NCBI RefSeq assembly: GCF_000308535.1
Contig: NZ_BAFW01000200.1
Span: forward strand, 1-64,000
Source of the DNA: Nocardia cerradoensis NBRC 101014
GTDB taxonomy: Bacteria > Actinomycetota > Actinomycetes > Mycobacteriales > Mycobacteriaceae
Direction: 5' to 3'
Length of the DNA stretch: 64,000 nucleotides
The number at the start of each line of letters is the position of its first letter. Within the stretch, counting starts at the first letter, position 1. Shown here in pieces: positions 6,999-15,969 of the stretch. The position numbers and the translations under genes are program-made. The notes below the pieces were generated by a model, which was not told the DNA's origin, made no database searches, and saw nothing but the letters and a program-made list of their open reading frames with translations.

Positions 6999-8779
6999 CC
7001 ACGACCACCACCCAGGCCGCAGCCGGCACCGCACCCGACGCCGCGGGCTTCACGCACCGGCAGGTGCTGGTGATCATGAGCGGCCTGATCCTCGGCATGC
7101 TGCTGGCCTCACTGGACCAGACCATCGTGTCCACGGCCATCCGCACCATTTCCGACGACCTCAGCGGATATTCGCTGCAGGCGTGGGTCACCACCGCCTA
7201 TCTCATCACCGCCACCCTCAGCACGCCGCTGTACGGGAAACTGTCGGACATGTTCGGGCGCAAGCCCTTCTATCTGGCGGCGATCGCCATCTTCGTCGCC
7301 GGGTCGCTGCTGTGCACCATGGCGCAGTCGATGTACGAACTGGCCGCCTTCCGCGCATTCCAGGGGCTGGGCGCGGGTGGGCTGATGTCGCTGGCGCTGA
7401 CCATCATGGGCGATATCGTCTCGCCGCGTGAGCGCGCCCGCTATCAGGGCTACTTCCTGGCCGTCTTCGGCACCTCGAGCGTCGTGGGGCCCGTGCTGGG
7501 CGGACTGTTCGCCGGTCAGCCGGCCATTCTGGGCATCGACGGCTGGCGCTGGGTGTTCCTGGTCAACGTGCCGATCGGGCTGCTCGCCTTCGCCGTGGTC
7601 ACCAAGGTCCTGCACCTGCCGCGCCGCCCGCATCCCGGTGTGCGCATCGACTGGTGGGGCGTGCTGATGCTCGCGGTCGGCATAGTCCCGCTGCTGGTCG
7701 TGGCCGAGCAGGGCCGGGAATGGGGCTGGGGCAGCCCGGACGCCATCGCCTGCTATCTGATCGGCGTGGCCGGCGTCCTCGGCTTCGTCGTGGTCGAGGC
7801 GAAACTCGGCGATCTGGCCCTGATTCCGCTGCGGATGTTCAAGAATTCGACCTTCGCTCTGGGCGTGGTCATTTCGTTCGTGGTGGGCGCCGGCATGTTC
7901 GGCGGGATCTCCTTGCTGCCGCAGTATCTGCAGGTGGTGCGCGGATCGAGCCCGACCGTCGCCGGACTCCAGATGCTGCCCATGGTGCTCGGCATGATGA
8001 CGGCCTCGGTGATCGCGGGCCAGACCATCTCCCGCACCGGCCGCTACCGCATCTTCCCGCTGATCGGCGCCGGCCTGCTGACCCTCGGACTGTTCCTGCT
8101 GCACCTGATCGGCGCCGACAGCCCACTGTGGCTGGTGATGATCTTCATGGCGATCGCCGGCTTCGGCCTCGGCAACCTCATGCAGCCGCTCACGCTGGCC
8201 TTGCAGAACGCATTGCCGCCGAAGGATATGGGTGTATCCACCGCCGCGGCCACCTTCTTCCGGCAGATCGGCGGCACCCTGGGGGTGGCGGTCTTCCTGT
8301 CCATTCTGTTCGCACAGCTGACACCGCATATCAGCGACGAATTACACAGTGCGGCAACCCGGCCGGCCTACCAGCAGGCCGTGATCGACGGTGCGCACAG
8401 TAGCAATCCGGCCGACGCGGCATTGTCGAAAGGCTTGCTGTCACATGATGTTTCGGCAGCGGGCCAGGTGATGAGCGACAGTTCGGTGATCCAGCAGTTG
8501 AATCCGACGCTGGCCCGCCCGTTCCAGGTCGGTTTCGCCGATTCGATGGACACCGTCTTCCTGGCCGTCGCGGCCATCGCCGGGATCGCGCTGCTACTGG
8601 TCGTGTTCTGGAAGGAAGTGCCGCTACGCACGGCGGGCGGACTGCAGGCCGGTGCGGAGACCAGCGGGCCGCGTGTCCTGGTCGATGCCGACTCCGCTCC
8701 GGTGGGCGGCGAGAAGGCCGAACCGACCGCGACAGCGGTGCGGGCGGAGCCGGATCCGGCGGCGACTACACAGAGGTGA
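6995..8779 (+). CDS. MFS drug transporter, DHA2/EmrB-QacA type (14 TM segments)
   Basis: A 594-residue membrane protein with the motifs of proton-driven multidrug exporters: LDQTIVSTAIRTI in helix 1, GKLSDMFGRKPFYL (motif A) after helix 2, and RAFQGLGAGG with GPVLGGLFAG (motif C) later. Length and hydrophobic pattern fit the 14-helix DHA2 group. The C-terminal 60 residues are polar and probably cytoplasmic. The GTG start overlaps the stop of the alternative marR end by GTGA, so it is probably co-transcribed with, and repressed by, the MarR protein. A weak hairpin (TCCGGCG/CGCCGGA, 8780-8808) follows the stop. Confidence 0.88.
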   Translation: MTTTTTQAAAGTAPDAAGFTHRQVLVIMSGLILGMLLASLDQTIVSTAIRTISDDLSGYSLQAWVTTAYLITATLSTPLYGKLSDMFGRKPFYLAAIAIFVAGSLLCTMAQSMYELAAFRAFQGLGAGGLMSLALTIMGDIVSPRERARYQGYFLAVFGTSSVVGPVLGGLFAGQPAILGIDGWRWVFLVNVPIGLLAFAVVTKVLHLPRRPHPGVRIDWWGVLMLAVGIVPLLVVAEQGREWGWGSPDAIACYLIGVAGVLGFVVVEAKLGDLALIPLRMFKNSTFALGVVISFVVGAGMFGGISLLPQYLQVVRGSSPTVAGLQMLPMVLGMMTASVIAGQTISRTGRYRIFPLIGAGLLTLGLFLLHLIGADSPLWLVMIFMAIAGFGLGNLMQPLTLALQNALPPKDMGVSTAAATFFRQIGGTLGVAVFLSILFAQLTPHISDELHSAATRPAYQQAVIDGAHSSNPADAALSKGLLSHDVSAAGQVMSDSSVIQQLNPTLARPFQVGFADSMDTVFLAVAAIAGIALLLVVFWKEVPLRTAGGLQAGAETSGPRVLVDADSAPVGGEKAEPTATAVRAEPDPAATTQR

Positions 8780-8926
8780 TCCGGCGCGGGCGGCAACACT
8801 CCGCCGGACACGCTGCGCCACACCCACGATTCCCGCGAATTACCCGAAGCTCACCTGTCTCTGTGCGTTACTGGTCGAGCAGTTCGTTCTCCCCCGATTC
8901 GTTCCGAACCGAGGATGTGATGCGAA

Positions 8927-9265
8927 ATGACCCATCGTCCGCGCGTACGTAGCCTGCTCGCCGCGACCGCCGGCGCCGCAATGCTCGCTCTGGGATCCGG
9001 TCTGCTGGCGGCAGCGCCCGCCGGCGCCGCCCCGAATGCGCCGGTCCCCGTCCACGATCCGAACTATCCGCTCGGCGGCGACGCCCAACATCCGGGCACG
9101 CCGGAGCAGGACCCACAGGCGGAGAAGGCCGAGAAGCTGGGCGGCCACGCCACCACCGACATCATCGAACTGGCCACCGACACCACCACGAAGATCGTCG
9201 AGATGGGCGCCGACGTCCTGAAATGTGGACTGAATATCGCGATGCCATCCGTGAAATGTGACTAG
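8927..9265 (+). CDS. Small secreted protein of unknown function
   Basis: A 112-residue ORF that I do not recognise. It begins MTHRPRVRSLLAATAGAAML with a hydrophobic stretch and a likely signal-peptidase site after AAPAGAA, so the mature protein would be about 75 residues and exported. The mature part is Pro-rich first, then has a helical segment (TTDIIELATDTTTKIVEMG) and two cysteines near the C-terminus (KCGLNIAMPSVKCD) that could pair. It converges with the SRAP gene. The overall style resembles the secreted ORF at 37408. Confidence 0.6.
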   Translation: MTHRPRVRSLLAATAGAAMLALGSGLLAAAPAGAAPNAPVPVHDPNYPLGGDAQHPGTPEQDPQAEKAEKLGGHATTDIIELATDTTTKIVEMGADVLKCGLNIAMPSVKCD

Positions 9266-9266
9266 T

Positions 9267-9328
9267 GGCAGGCGAACAGCGCCGGGCCGGGTTCAGATCA
9301 AGCTGATCTGCCCGGCCTGTTCGCTGCC
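9267..9328. terminator. Imperfect hairpin at the end of the SRAP gene
   Basis: GGCAGGCGAACAGCGCCGGGC (9267-9287, written as pieces GGCAGGCGAACAG and CGCCGGGC) pairs imperfectly with GCCCGGCCTGTTCGCTGCC (9310-9328). It spans the SRAP stop between convergent genes. It may act as a terminator, although no T-run is present. Confidence 0.4.
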
Positions 9329-10150
9329 CGCGCCCGGTACCGGATCCAGCAGCTGCGGACCGTTGTTGCGCACCGAATTCACCAGCGGCGAGACCGGCCG
9401 CGCGACGATCGACGAAATCACCTGCGGCTCCGGGGTTTCCAGCAGTTCGTGCGGCGCCGGATGGTCGGGGTCGAGCCAGGCGTCCCAGTGTTCGCGCGGC
9501 ATCATCAGCGGCATCCGATCGTGGATACGGGTCAGATCGCCCACCGCGTCGGTGGTGAGAATGGTGCAGGACAGCAGCGGGGCCATGTCCCGCTGCGCCG
9601 GATCGCGCCACACCGACCACAGGCCGGCCATGTACAACCGGTTCCCCTCCGCATCCGACATGTAGTACGGCTGCTTCACGGCCTTCCCGGACCCGGTGGG
9701 ATGCGGTTCCGTGAGCCACTCGTACCAGCCGTCCATCGGAACCAGACAGCGGCGCTTCTTCACCGAATCCCGGAACGAGGGTGCGGTGGCGGCACGGTCG
9801 GCGCGGGCATTGAACAGCGGCTTGCCCTTGGCCGGAATCCCGGGTTCGGCAGCCTTGGTCCACACCGGGATCAGACCCCAGCGCATACGACGGATGCGTA
9901 GCGCCGGATCGTCGTCGGGATGGTCGTGGTCGTGGCGGCGCACGACGGTGAGAATGCGATTCGTCGGGGCGACGTTGTAGTTGGCGCCGTTTCCGGATTC
10001 ACCGCCGGCACTCGTGCCGCCATCACCGCCGGACGCCGGCTTTCCCGCGGCGGCGTCGCCACTCGGCGGCCCGTCGACGGTTTCGTCGAGGGCGTCGAGT
10101 TCGACCGCCAGCCTGGCGGGATTCGCCGTGGTCGCATATCTGCCGCACAT
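9293..10150 (-). CDS. SRAP domain protein (YedK/HMCES family abasic-site shield)
   Basis: A 285-residue SOS-response-associated peptidase-like protein. These proteins form a thiazolidine crosslink between the N-terminal cysteine and abasic sites in single-stranded DNA. The start must be the ATG directly before Cys-Gly-Arg-Tyr (MCGRYATT), which sets 10150. Further family motifs are YNVAPTN, RRMRWGLIPVW, NARADRAATAPSFRD, RRCLVPMDGWYEW and IHDRMPLMM with the conserved His. A Gly/Ser-rich insertion of about 25 residues sits between the N-terminal motif and YNVAPT. It is divergent from the aldehyde dehydrogenase gene. Confidence 0.9.
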   Translation of the reverse strand: MCGRYATTANPARLAVELDALDETVDGPPSGDAAAGKPASGGDGGTSAGGESGNGANYNVAPTNRILTVVRRHDHDHPDDDPALRIRRMRWGLIPVWTKAAEPGIPAKGKPLFNARADRAATAPSFRDSVKKRRCLVPMDGWYEWLTEPHPTGSGKAVKQPYYMSDAEGNRLYMAGLWSVWRDPAQRDMAPLLSCTILTTDAVGDLTRIHDRMPLMMPREHWDAWLDPDHPAPHELLETPEPQVISSIVARPVSPLVNSVRNNGPQLLDPVPGAGSEQAGQISLI

Positions 10151-10239
10151 ATCTCCATGCTGCCATTCCGGACCGACAGAATCCGTAGGCTCGGCTATAC
10201 CCACACAAACGAGACGAAGCCAACTGAAGGCGATTGACA

Positions 10240-10256
10240 TCACATCGCGAATGTGA
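10240..10256. promoter_or_regulatory. Palindrome in the aldehyde dehydrogenase promoter
   Basis: TCACAT-CGCGA-ATGTGA is a perfect 6-5-6 inverted repeat directly after a TTGACA hexamer (10234-10239), about 40 bp before the aldehyde dehydrogenase ATG. A repressor bound here would cover the promoter spacer. The regulator is unknown. Confidence 0.5.
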
Positions 10257-10297
10257 GAACTTTTTGCCACAACTCTCTCATTAGGGGTCGCCGCACC

Positions 10298-11833
10298 ATG
10301 TCCACCACCGAGTCCACCGCCGGCACCGCGTCGGCGCAGGCAGCCGAATCCGCTCGGCCCACCGAGCTCTCCTCACTCAATCCGGCCACGGGCGAGGTCA
10401 TCGCCACGCACCCCATCGCCGACGACGATGCGGTGCGCGCGGCCGTCGCCAAGGCCCGCGCGGCCGCCGCGACCTGGGGCGGCCTCAGCTTCGCCGACCG
10501 CAAACGGGCGCTGCTGCGCTGGTCCAGCCGCCTCGTCGCCCGTGCCGACGAATTCTGCGATCTGATCCACGCCGAGAACGGCAAACCGCGCGACGACGCG
10601 TACCTGGAATTGATGCTGGCCCTCGAACACATCGCCTGGGCCGCCAAGAACGCCGAGAAGGTCCTCAAACCGAAGAAGGTCTCCCCCGGCGCCCTGATGT
10701 CGAATTTCGCGGCGTCGATCGAACAGCGGCCGCTGGGCGTGGTCGGGGTGATCGGCCCGTGGAACTATCCCGTCTACACCCCCAACGGCTCGCTCGCCTA
10801 CGCGCTGGCCGCCGGTAACACCGTGGTGTTCAAGCCGAGTGAATACTCCACCGCGATCGGTAATTTCGTCGGCCAGGCCTTCGTGGACGCCAACCCCGAC
10901 CTGCCCGAGGGCGTTTTCGTCACGATCAACGGCTTCGGCGCGACCGGTGCCGCGCTGGTGCGCGCTGGGGTCGACAAGATCGCCTTCACCGGCTCCACCG
11001 CGACCGGTAAGAAGATCATGGCCGCCGCGGCCGAAACACTGACTCCCGTGTTGCTGGAATGCGGCGGCAAGGACGCGGTGATCGTCGCCGCCGATGCCGA
11101 TATCGCGGCGGCCGCCGACGCCGTGGCCTACGGCGCGACGATGAACAGCGGCCAGACCTGCGCCGGCGTCGAACGCGTCTACGTCGACAAGTCGATTCGC
11201 GAGCCGTTCCTGGCCGAGGTGAAGAAGATCCTGTCGAACGTACACGCCGGATCCGACGACAAGGCCTCCTACGGTCCGATGACCATGCCGTCGCAGATCG
11301 ACATCGTGCGCCGGCACATCGAATCGGCTCTGGCCAACGGCGGCACCGCGGTGCTGGGCGGCCCGGAATCGGTGCACGCGCCGTATATCGAGCCGGTCGT
11401 GCTGGTCGATGTCGACGAGAGCTCGGACGCCGTCTCCGAGGAGACCTTCGGCCCGACCGTCACCATTCGCACCGTCGAGAACATCGACGAGGCGGTCGAC
11501 CTGGCGAACAACTCGAAGTACGGCCTGGGGTCGGCGGTGTACTCGCGCAAGCACGGCCTCGAGATCGCCCGCCGCCTGCGCGCCGGTGCGACCTCGGTCA
11601 ACTCGGTGCTCGGCTTCGCCGCCATCGCGTCGCTGCCCTTCGGCGGCGTCGGCGACTCCGGTATCGGCCGCATCCACGGTGCGCCCGGTCTGCTGGAGTT
11701 CACCAGCCCGCATTCGATCGCGGTGCAGCGCTTCACCATTCCGGGTATGGCGCTGCTGAGCTACAAGCGCACCGACAGCACGATGAAGCTGCTGCGCAAG
11801 GTGGTTCCGCTGCTGCACGGTCGCAACAAATAG
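10298..11833 (+). CDS. NAD(P)-dependent aldehyde dehydrogenase (succinate-semialdehyde dehydrogenase-like)
   Basis: A 511-residue ALDH-superfamily enzyme oxidising an aldehyde to the acid. The cofactor site includes GPWNYPVY (about residues 153-160) and TGSTATGKKI; the general base is Glu254 in LLECGGKD and the nucleophile Cys288 in NSGQTCAG. I start at ATG 10298 behind AGGGG; the ORF extends upstream without support. The C-terminal tail after the ALDH fold (ALLSYKRTDSTMKLLRKVV) is basic and recalls enzymes that act on long-chain aldehydes, but the substrate is not proven. A strong terminator follows. Confidence 0.85.
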   Translation: MSTTESTAGTASAQAAESARPTELSSLNPATGEVIATHPIADDDAVRAAVAKARAAAATWGGLSFADRKRALLRWSSRLVARADEFCDLIHAENGKPRDDAYLELMLALEHIAWAAKNAEKVLKPKKVSPGALMSNFAASIEQRPLGVVGVIGPWNYPVYTPNGSLAYALAAGNTVVFKPSEYSTAIGNFVGQAFVDANPDLPEGVFVTINGFGATGAALVRAGVDKIAFTGSTATGKKIMAAAAETLTPVLLECGGKDAVIVAADADIAAAADAVAYGATMNSGQTCAGVERVYVDKSIREPFLAEVKKILSNVHAGSDDKASYGPMTMPSQIDIVRRHIESALANGGTAVLGGPESVHAPYIEPVVLVDVDESSDAVSEETFGPTVTIRTVENIDEAVDLANNSKYGLGSAVYSRKHGLEIARRLRAGATSVNSVLGFAAIASLPFGGVGDSGIGRIHGAPGLLEFTSPHSIAVQRFTIPGMALLSYKRTDSTMKLLRKVVPLLHGRNK

Positions 11834-11846
11834 ATGTCTCTCGATC

Positions 11847-11872
11847 GGGCCCGCACCCAATGGTGCGGGCCC
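11847..11872 (+). terminator. Rho-independent terminator after the aldehyde dehydrogenase gene
   Basis: GGGCCCGCACC and GGTGCGGGCCC form a perfect 11-bp stem with a CAAT loop, followed by TTTCG, 13 bp after the stop codon. Confidence 0.8.
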
Positions 11873-12022
11873 TTTCGCGTGCCGAAATCGGCCGTGGCTA
11901 CCGGTGAGATCCCGCATGAGGCCGCGAATGTCCGAATCCAGCAAATAAACGAGCATACGTCGGAGATCACAAAACCGCGCTCCCTGCACACAGGGGCAGC
12001 TCTCATGCGCGAAGATGGTCCG

Positions 12023-13324
12023 GTGAGTTTCTGGCCCGCGCCCCACATCGACCATGCCGTGCACGCGACCGTCACCCTGCCCGGGTCCAAATCGATCACC
12101 AACCGGGCATTGATTCTGGCCGCGCTCGCGGACCGCCCCTCGACGATCACCGGCGCCCTGCGCAGCCGGGACACCGAGCTGATGATCGCGGGCTTACGCG
12201 CGATGGGCACCGAAATCACCGGTGACGGCGACACCCTCGCCGTCACCCCGCCGACGCAATTGCACAACGCCACCGTCGATTGCGGACTGGCCGGCACCGT
12301 GATGCGGTTCCTGCCGCCGGTGGCCGCGCTCGCGCACGGCGATGTCGTGTTCTTCGGTGACGAGCAGGCGCGGCTGCGCCCGCTGCACACGATCCTCGAC
12401 GCGCTGCGCAGCCTCGGCGTCGACATCGACGGCAACACCCTGCCCTTCGTCGTCCACGGCGCCGGGACGCTGCGCGGCGGGTCGGTCACCATCGACGCCT
12501 CCGGTTCCTCGCAGTTCGTCTCCGGGCTGCTGTTGTCGGCGGCGCGGTTCGAGACCGGGATCACCGTGCAGCACGAGGGCGCGCCGCTGCCGTCCATGCC
12601 GCATATCGAGATGACGGTGCAGATGCTGCAGCAGGCCGGGGTGCGGGTGCAGGCGCCGGCCGATCCGCGCAAGGAACAGGTCTGGACCGTCGAGCCCGGA
12701 CCGATCCACGCCGTCGACTGGGACGTCGAACCGGATCTGTCCAACGCCACGCCCTTCCTGGCCGCGGCAGCGGTCACCGGTGGTGAGGTGACGATTCCGC
12801 ACTGGCCGCAGCTGACCACCCAGGCCGGTGATGTGATCCGCGAAATCCTGGTCCGGATGGGCGCCGAGGCGCGGCGCTTCGACGGCAAACTGACCGTGCG
12901 TGGCCCGCAGTCCCTCGCCGGTATCGATATCGACCTGCACGATGTGGGCGAGCTGACGCCGACCGTGGCCGCCCTGGCCGCACTGGCAGACTCCCCGTCG
13001 CGGCTGCGCGGAATCGCCCATCTGCGCGGACACGAAACCGATCGGCTGGCCGCGCTGACCACCGAGATCAACCGCCTCGGCGGCAACGTCACCGAAACCG
13101 AGGACGGACTGAGCATCGAGCCGGCCCCGCTGCAGGGCGGCCAGTGGCATTCCTACGCCGATCACCGGATGGCCACGGCGGGAGCGATTCTCGGCCTGCG
13201 CGTACCCGGCGTGAGTATCGAGGACATCGGCACCACCGCCAAGACACTGCCCGAATTCGTCACCCTGTGGGAATCGATGCTGACGGGTGCCGGCGCCTTA
13301 TCGGGTGAGGGAGCGGCCCACTGA
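12023..13324 (+). CDS. aroA: 3-phosphoshikimate 1-carboxyvinyltransferase (EPSP synthase)
   Basis: A 433-residue enzyme of the shikimate pathway joining shikimate-3-phosphate and phosphoenolpyruvate. Hallmarks are [12 protein letters not shown] near residue 19, [14 protein letters not shown], the central [12 protein letters not shown] and the C-terminal [12 protein letters not shown] and [12 protein letters not shown] chose GTG 12023 because MSFWPAP aligns with the short N-terminus I recall for mycobacterial AroA (MKTWPAP); an ATG at 12005 is the alternative. The stop overlaps the non-canonical start of rsgA. Confidence 0.93.
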   Translation: MSFWPAPHIDHAVHATVTLPGSKSITNRALILAALADRPSTITGALRSRDTELMIAGLRAMGTEITGDGDTLAVTPPTQLHNATVDCGLAGTVMRFLPPVAALAHGDVVFFGDEQARLRPLHTILDALRSLGVDIDGNTLPFVVHGAGTLRGGSVTIDASGSSQFVSGLLLSAARFETGITVQHEGAPLPSMPHIEMTVQMLQQAGVRVQAPADPRKEQVWTVEPGPIHAVDWDVEPDLSNATPFLAAAAVTGGEVTIPHWPQLTTQAGDVIREILVRMGAEARRFDGKLTVRGPQSLAGIDIDLHDVGELTPTVAALAALADSPSRLRGIAHLRGHETDRLAALTTEINRLGGNVTETEDGLSIEPAPLQGGQWHSYADHRMATAGAILGLRVPGVSIEDIGTTAKTLPEFVTLWESMLTGAGALSGEGAAH

Positions 13325-14322
13325 GGCGCCGGGAGTACGACGAATCCGATGTCCGGGTCCGCCCGGGCAGGGGTTCGCGTCCCCGCACCAAGACCCGGCC
13401 GGAACATCGAGACGCGGTGTCGGCCATGGTGGTTTCGGTGGACCGGGGCCGCTGGGGGTGCGTGCTCGGCGACGATCCGGATCGCCGCGTGGTCGCGATG
13501 CGGGCGCGGGAACTGGGCCGCACGCCGATCGTCGTGGGCGATCAGGTGGATGTGGTCGGCGATCTGTCCGGCCGGCCCGACACCCTGGCGCGGATCGTGC
13601 GCGTCGCCGATCGCCGAACGGTATTGCGCCGCACCGCCGACGACACCGACCCCTTCGAACGCATCGTGGTGTCGAACGCCGAGCAGTTGTTCATCGTCGT
13701 CGCGCTGGCCGATCCGCCGCCCCGCACCGGCTTCGTCGAACGCGCCATGGTGGCCGCGTATGCCGGTGGGCTGCAACCGATTCTGTGTCTGACCAAACAC
13801 GACCTCGCCGCCGATTCCGAATTCGCCTCGGAATTCGCGGATCTGGATCTGACCATCGTCTACGGCGGCCGCGACGATCCGCTCGAACCCATTCGCGAGC
13901 TCCTGCGGGATTCGCTGACCTGCCTGCTCGGCCACTCCGGCGTCGGTAAGTCGACACTGGTGAATCGTGTTGTCCCCGAAGCGGAACGAGCCGTGGGGAC
14001 GGTCTCCGGCGTCGGCAAGGGCCGCCACACCTCGACCCAGTCCGTAGCACTGCCGCTGGAAGGCGGCGGCTGGGTCATCGACACCCCGGGCATCCGCTCC
14101 TTCGGCCTCGCCCACATCTCGCCCGACGACGTGATCGCCGCCTTCCCCGACCTGTCCGAGGCCATCGAGGACTGCCCCCGCGGCTGCACCCACCTCGGCC
14201 CACCCGCCGACCCGGAATGCGCACTGGACGCACTCCCCGGCAAAGAACGACGGGTCGCCGCGATCCGACTGCTGCTGACGGCACTGAATTCCAACGATCC
14301 GTGGGTGCTCGGCAACGGCTGA
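13321..14322 (+). CDS. rsgA: Ribosome small subunit-dependent GTPase RsgA, apparent CTG start
   Basis: A circularly permuted GTPase that helps 30S maturation. G4 TKHD, then G1 GHSGVGKST, then G3 DTPGIRSF are in the permuted order, followed by the zinc motif [16 protein letters not shown]. The N-terminal [20 protein letters not shown] is a basic leader recalled from actinobacterial RsgA, yet the frame from the stop at 13306 to GTG 13417 has no ATG, GTG or TTG. CTG 13321 overlaps the aroA stop (CTGA) and follows GAGGGAG by seven bases, giving 333 residues. The fallback is GTG 13417 (301 residues). Confidence 0.85.
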   Translation: MRRREYDESDVRVRPGRGSRPRTKTRPEHRDAVSAMVVSVDRGRWGCVLGDDPDRRVVAMRARELGRTPIVVGDQVDVVGDLSGRPDTLARIVRVADRRTVLRRTADDTDPFERIVVSNAEQLFIVVALADPPPRTGFVERAMVAAYAGGLQPILCLTKHDLAADSEFASEFADLDLTIVYGGRDDPLEPIRELLRDSLTCLLGHSGVGKSTLVNRVVPEAERAVGTVSGVGKGRHTSTQSVALPLEGGGWVIDTPGIRSFGLAHISPDDVIAAFPDLSEAIEDCPRGCTHLGPPADPECALDALPGKERRVAAIRLLLTALNSNDPWVLGNG

Positions 14323-14332
14323 GGTACGGTGC

Positions 14333-15019
14333 TCACTCGGCGCGTCCCGGGCGCGGAGTCGCCGCCAGGCTCGCCTGCCCGATCCACTGCGGTACCTGCC
14401 GCCGGATCGACGCCGGGGCCACGATCTGGGTCGTTTCGTCCCGTAGCGCGGTCGCCCAGCTCCGGTCGCCCCGCCAGATCTCGGTGAACTGCCGCAACGT
14501 GCTGCGGACGGTCGCCGCGACCTCGAATCCGGGATCGTAGTCGCAGATCGCCGCAGTACCACGCTCGACCAACAGCCACCAGTGCGCCTCCTTGCCGGGG
14601 ACATCGGTGAACTCGACCGCCAGAACCGTCCGCTCGTCGGGCCACGCCCGGATCGGGATCGTGCGACGGATATCCCACAGCAACAGGTGCGGATCCAGAT
14701 CCCGGTCGCCGAGATCGCCGATCCAGCGCACCCCCCACGCTCCGAGCGCCTCTACGACGGTCGACAGCTCTCGTCCGGCGTCGGTCAGGATGTAGGCGGC
14801 GCGTCCATCGACACCGATCTCGCGACGCAGTACCCCGGACCGCTCCAGCGAGCGCAGACGACGGGAGAGCAGAGCGGGCGACATCTTCGGATTGCCCCGC
14901 CGGAGCTCGTTGAAATGTGTACTGCCCAAGAGCAATTCGCGTACGACCAGCAAAGTCCACCGCTCGTCGAGGACATCCATTGCCTTGGCGATCGGGCAGA
15001 ACTCCCCGTAGCCGGACAC
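14333..15019 (-). CDS. HxlR family regulator with C-terminal extension
   Basis: A 228-residue regulator. The first 110 residues are an HxlR-type winged helix: CPIAKAMDVLDERWTLLVVREL, then LSRRLRSLERSGVLRREIG. The remaining 110 residues look like the sterol-carrier-like domain that follows some actinobacterial HxlR domains, perhaps a ligand sensor. It is divergent from a SAM methyltransferase gene 80 bp away, its most likely target. The cysteine in GEFCPIAKAMD is at the position conserved in redox-sensing members. Confidence 0.8.
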   Translation of the reverse strand: MSGYGEFCPIAKAMDVLDERWTLLVVRELLLGSTHFNELRRGNPKMSPALLSRRLRSLERSGVLRREIGVDGRAAYILTDAGRELSTVVEALGAWGVRWIGDLGDRDLDPHLLLWDIRRTIPIRAWPDERTVLAVEFTDVPGKEAHWWLLVERGTAAICDYDPGFEVAATVRSTLRQFTEIWRGDRSWATALRDETTQIVAPASIRRQVPQWIGQASLAATPRPGRAE

Positions 15020-15099
15020 ACAACCAGTAGACCACTCGGCGCGCGCCGGGTACAGATGTTGTACTGGCCGACGCTACCTCCGCCGCCGATGCTAGCGAT

Positions 15100-15930
15100 A
15101 TGACAGCTATCCATCACACCCAGCAATCACCCGTCGGCCTCACCGAACGCACACACGCGCTCTGGGCCCTCGGCGACTATCCCCGCGTCGCGGACACCGT
15201 CATCCCCGGCCTGGGCCGGCGCCTGGTTCGAGCCTGCGATATCCGTCCCGGCCGGCGAGTGCTCGATATCGCCGCCGGAGCGGGGAATGCGGCCATTCCG
15301 GCGGCCGAAGCCGGAGCGGACGTCATCGCCAGTGACCTGACGCCGGAAATGTTCGACGCGGGCCGGGCCGCGGCGGCCGCCCGCGGTGTCCACCTCACCT
15401 GGGAGACCGCCGACGCCGAGGCGCTGCCGTACGACGACGGCCGATTCGACGTCGCCATGTCCTGCGTCGGCATCATGTTCGCCCCGTCGCACCGGGCGGC
15501 CGCCGACGAACTGCTCCGCGTGATCGCGCCGAAGGCGACGATCGGGCTGATCAACTGGACACCGGAGGGATTCATCGGCGAAATGTTCGCCATCGCGAAG
15601 CGGTTCGCACCGCCTCCGCCGCCCGGTGCGCAATCGCCGCTGCTCTGGGGCACCGCCGACCACCTCCGGGAGCTGTTCGGCGACCGCGTCACCGACCTGC
15701 ACATCGAGCGCGAATTCGCGACGGTGGAATGTTTCGCCGACGGGGACCGCTTCCGTGACTTCTTCAAGGCCAATTACGGTCCGACGGTCGCCGTGTACAA
15801 AGCCCTGGCCGGCGACCCGGATCGCATCGCCGAACTGGACCGCGCCCTCGCCGACCTGGCCGCTCGCCACGACCTCGGCGGCGGGCGGATGCGCTGGGAG
15901 TACCTTCTGGTCACCGCCCGGCGGGCGTGA
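15100..15930 (+). CDS. Class I SAM-dependent methyltransferase
   Basis: A 276-residue UbiE/Methyltransf_11-like enzyme. Motif I is VLDIAAGAGNAAIPAAE (about residue 51 on), with an acidic residue after the second strand (VIASDLTPEMF), ADAEALPYDDGRFDVAMSCVGIMF as the post-motif segments, and LLRVIAPKATIGLINWTPEG as motif III. The substrate is unknown. It is divergent from an HxlR regulator, suggesting inducible control. A small-molecule substrate is more likely than RNA from the fold subtype. Confidence 0.8.
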   Translation: MTAIHHTQQSPVGLTERTHALWALGDYPRVADTVIPGLGRRLVRACDIRPGRRVLDIAAGAGNAAIPAAEAGADVIASDLTPEMFDAGRAAAAARGVHLTWETADAEALPYDDGRFDVAMSCVGIMFAPSHRAAADELLRVIAPKATIGLINWTPEGFIGEMFAIAKRFAPPPPPGAQSPLLWGTADHLRELFGDRVTDLHIEREFATVECFADGDRFRDFFKANYGPTVAVYKALAGDPDRIAELDRALADLAARHDLGGGRMRWEYLLVTARRA

Positions 15931-15969
15931 CGTGGTTCCGATTCCGGCGAGGGCGGGGACCGGCCGCGT

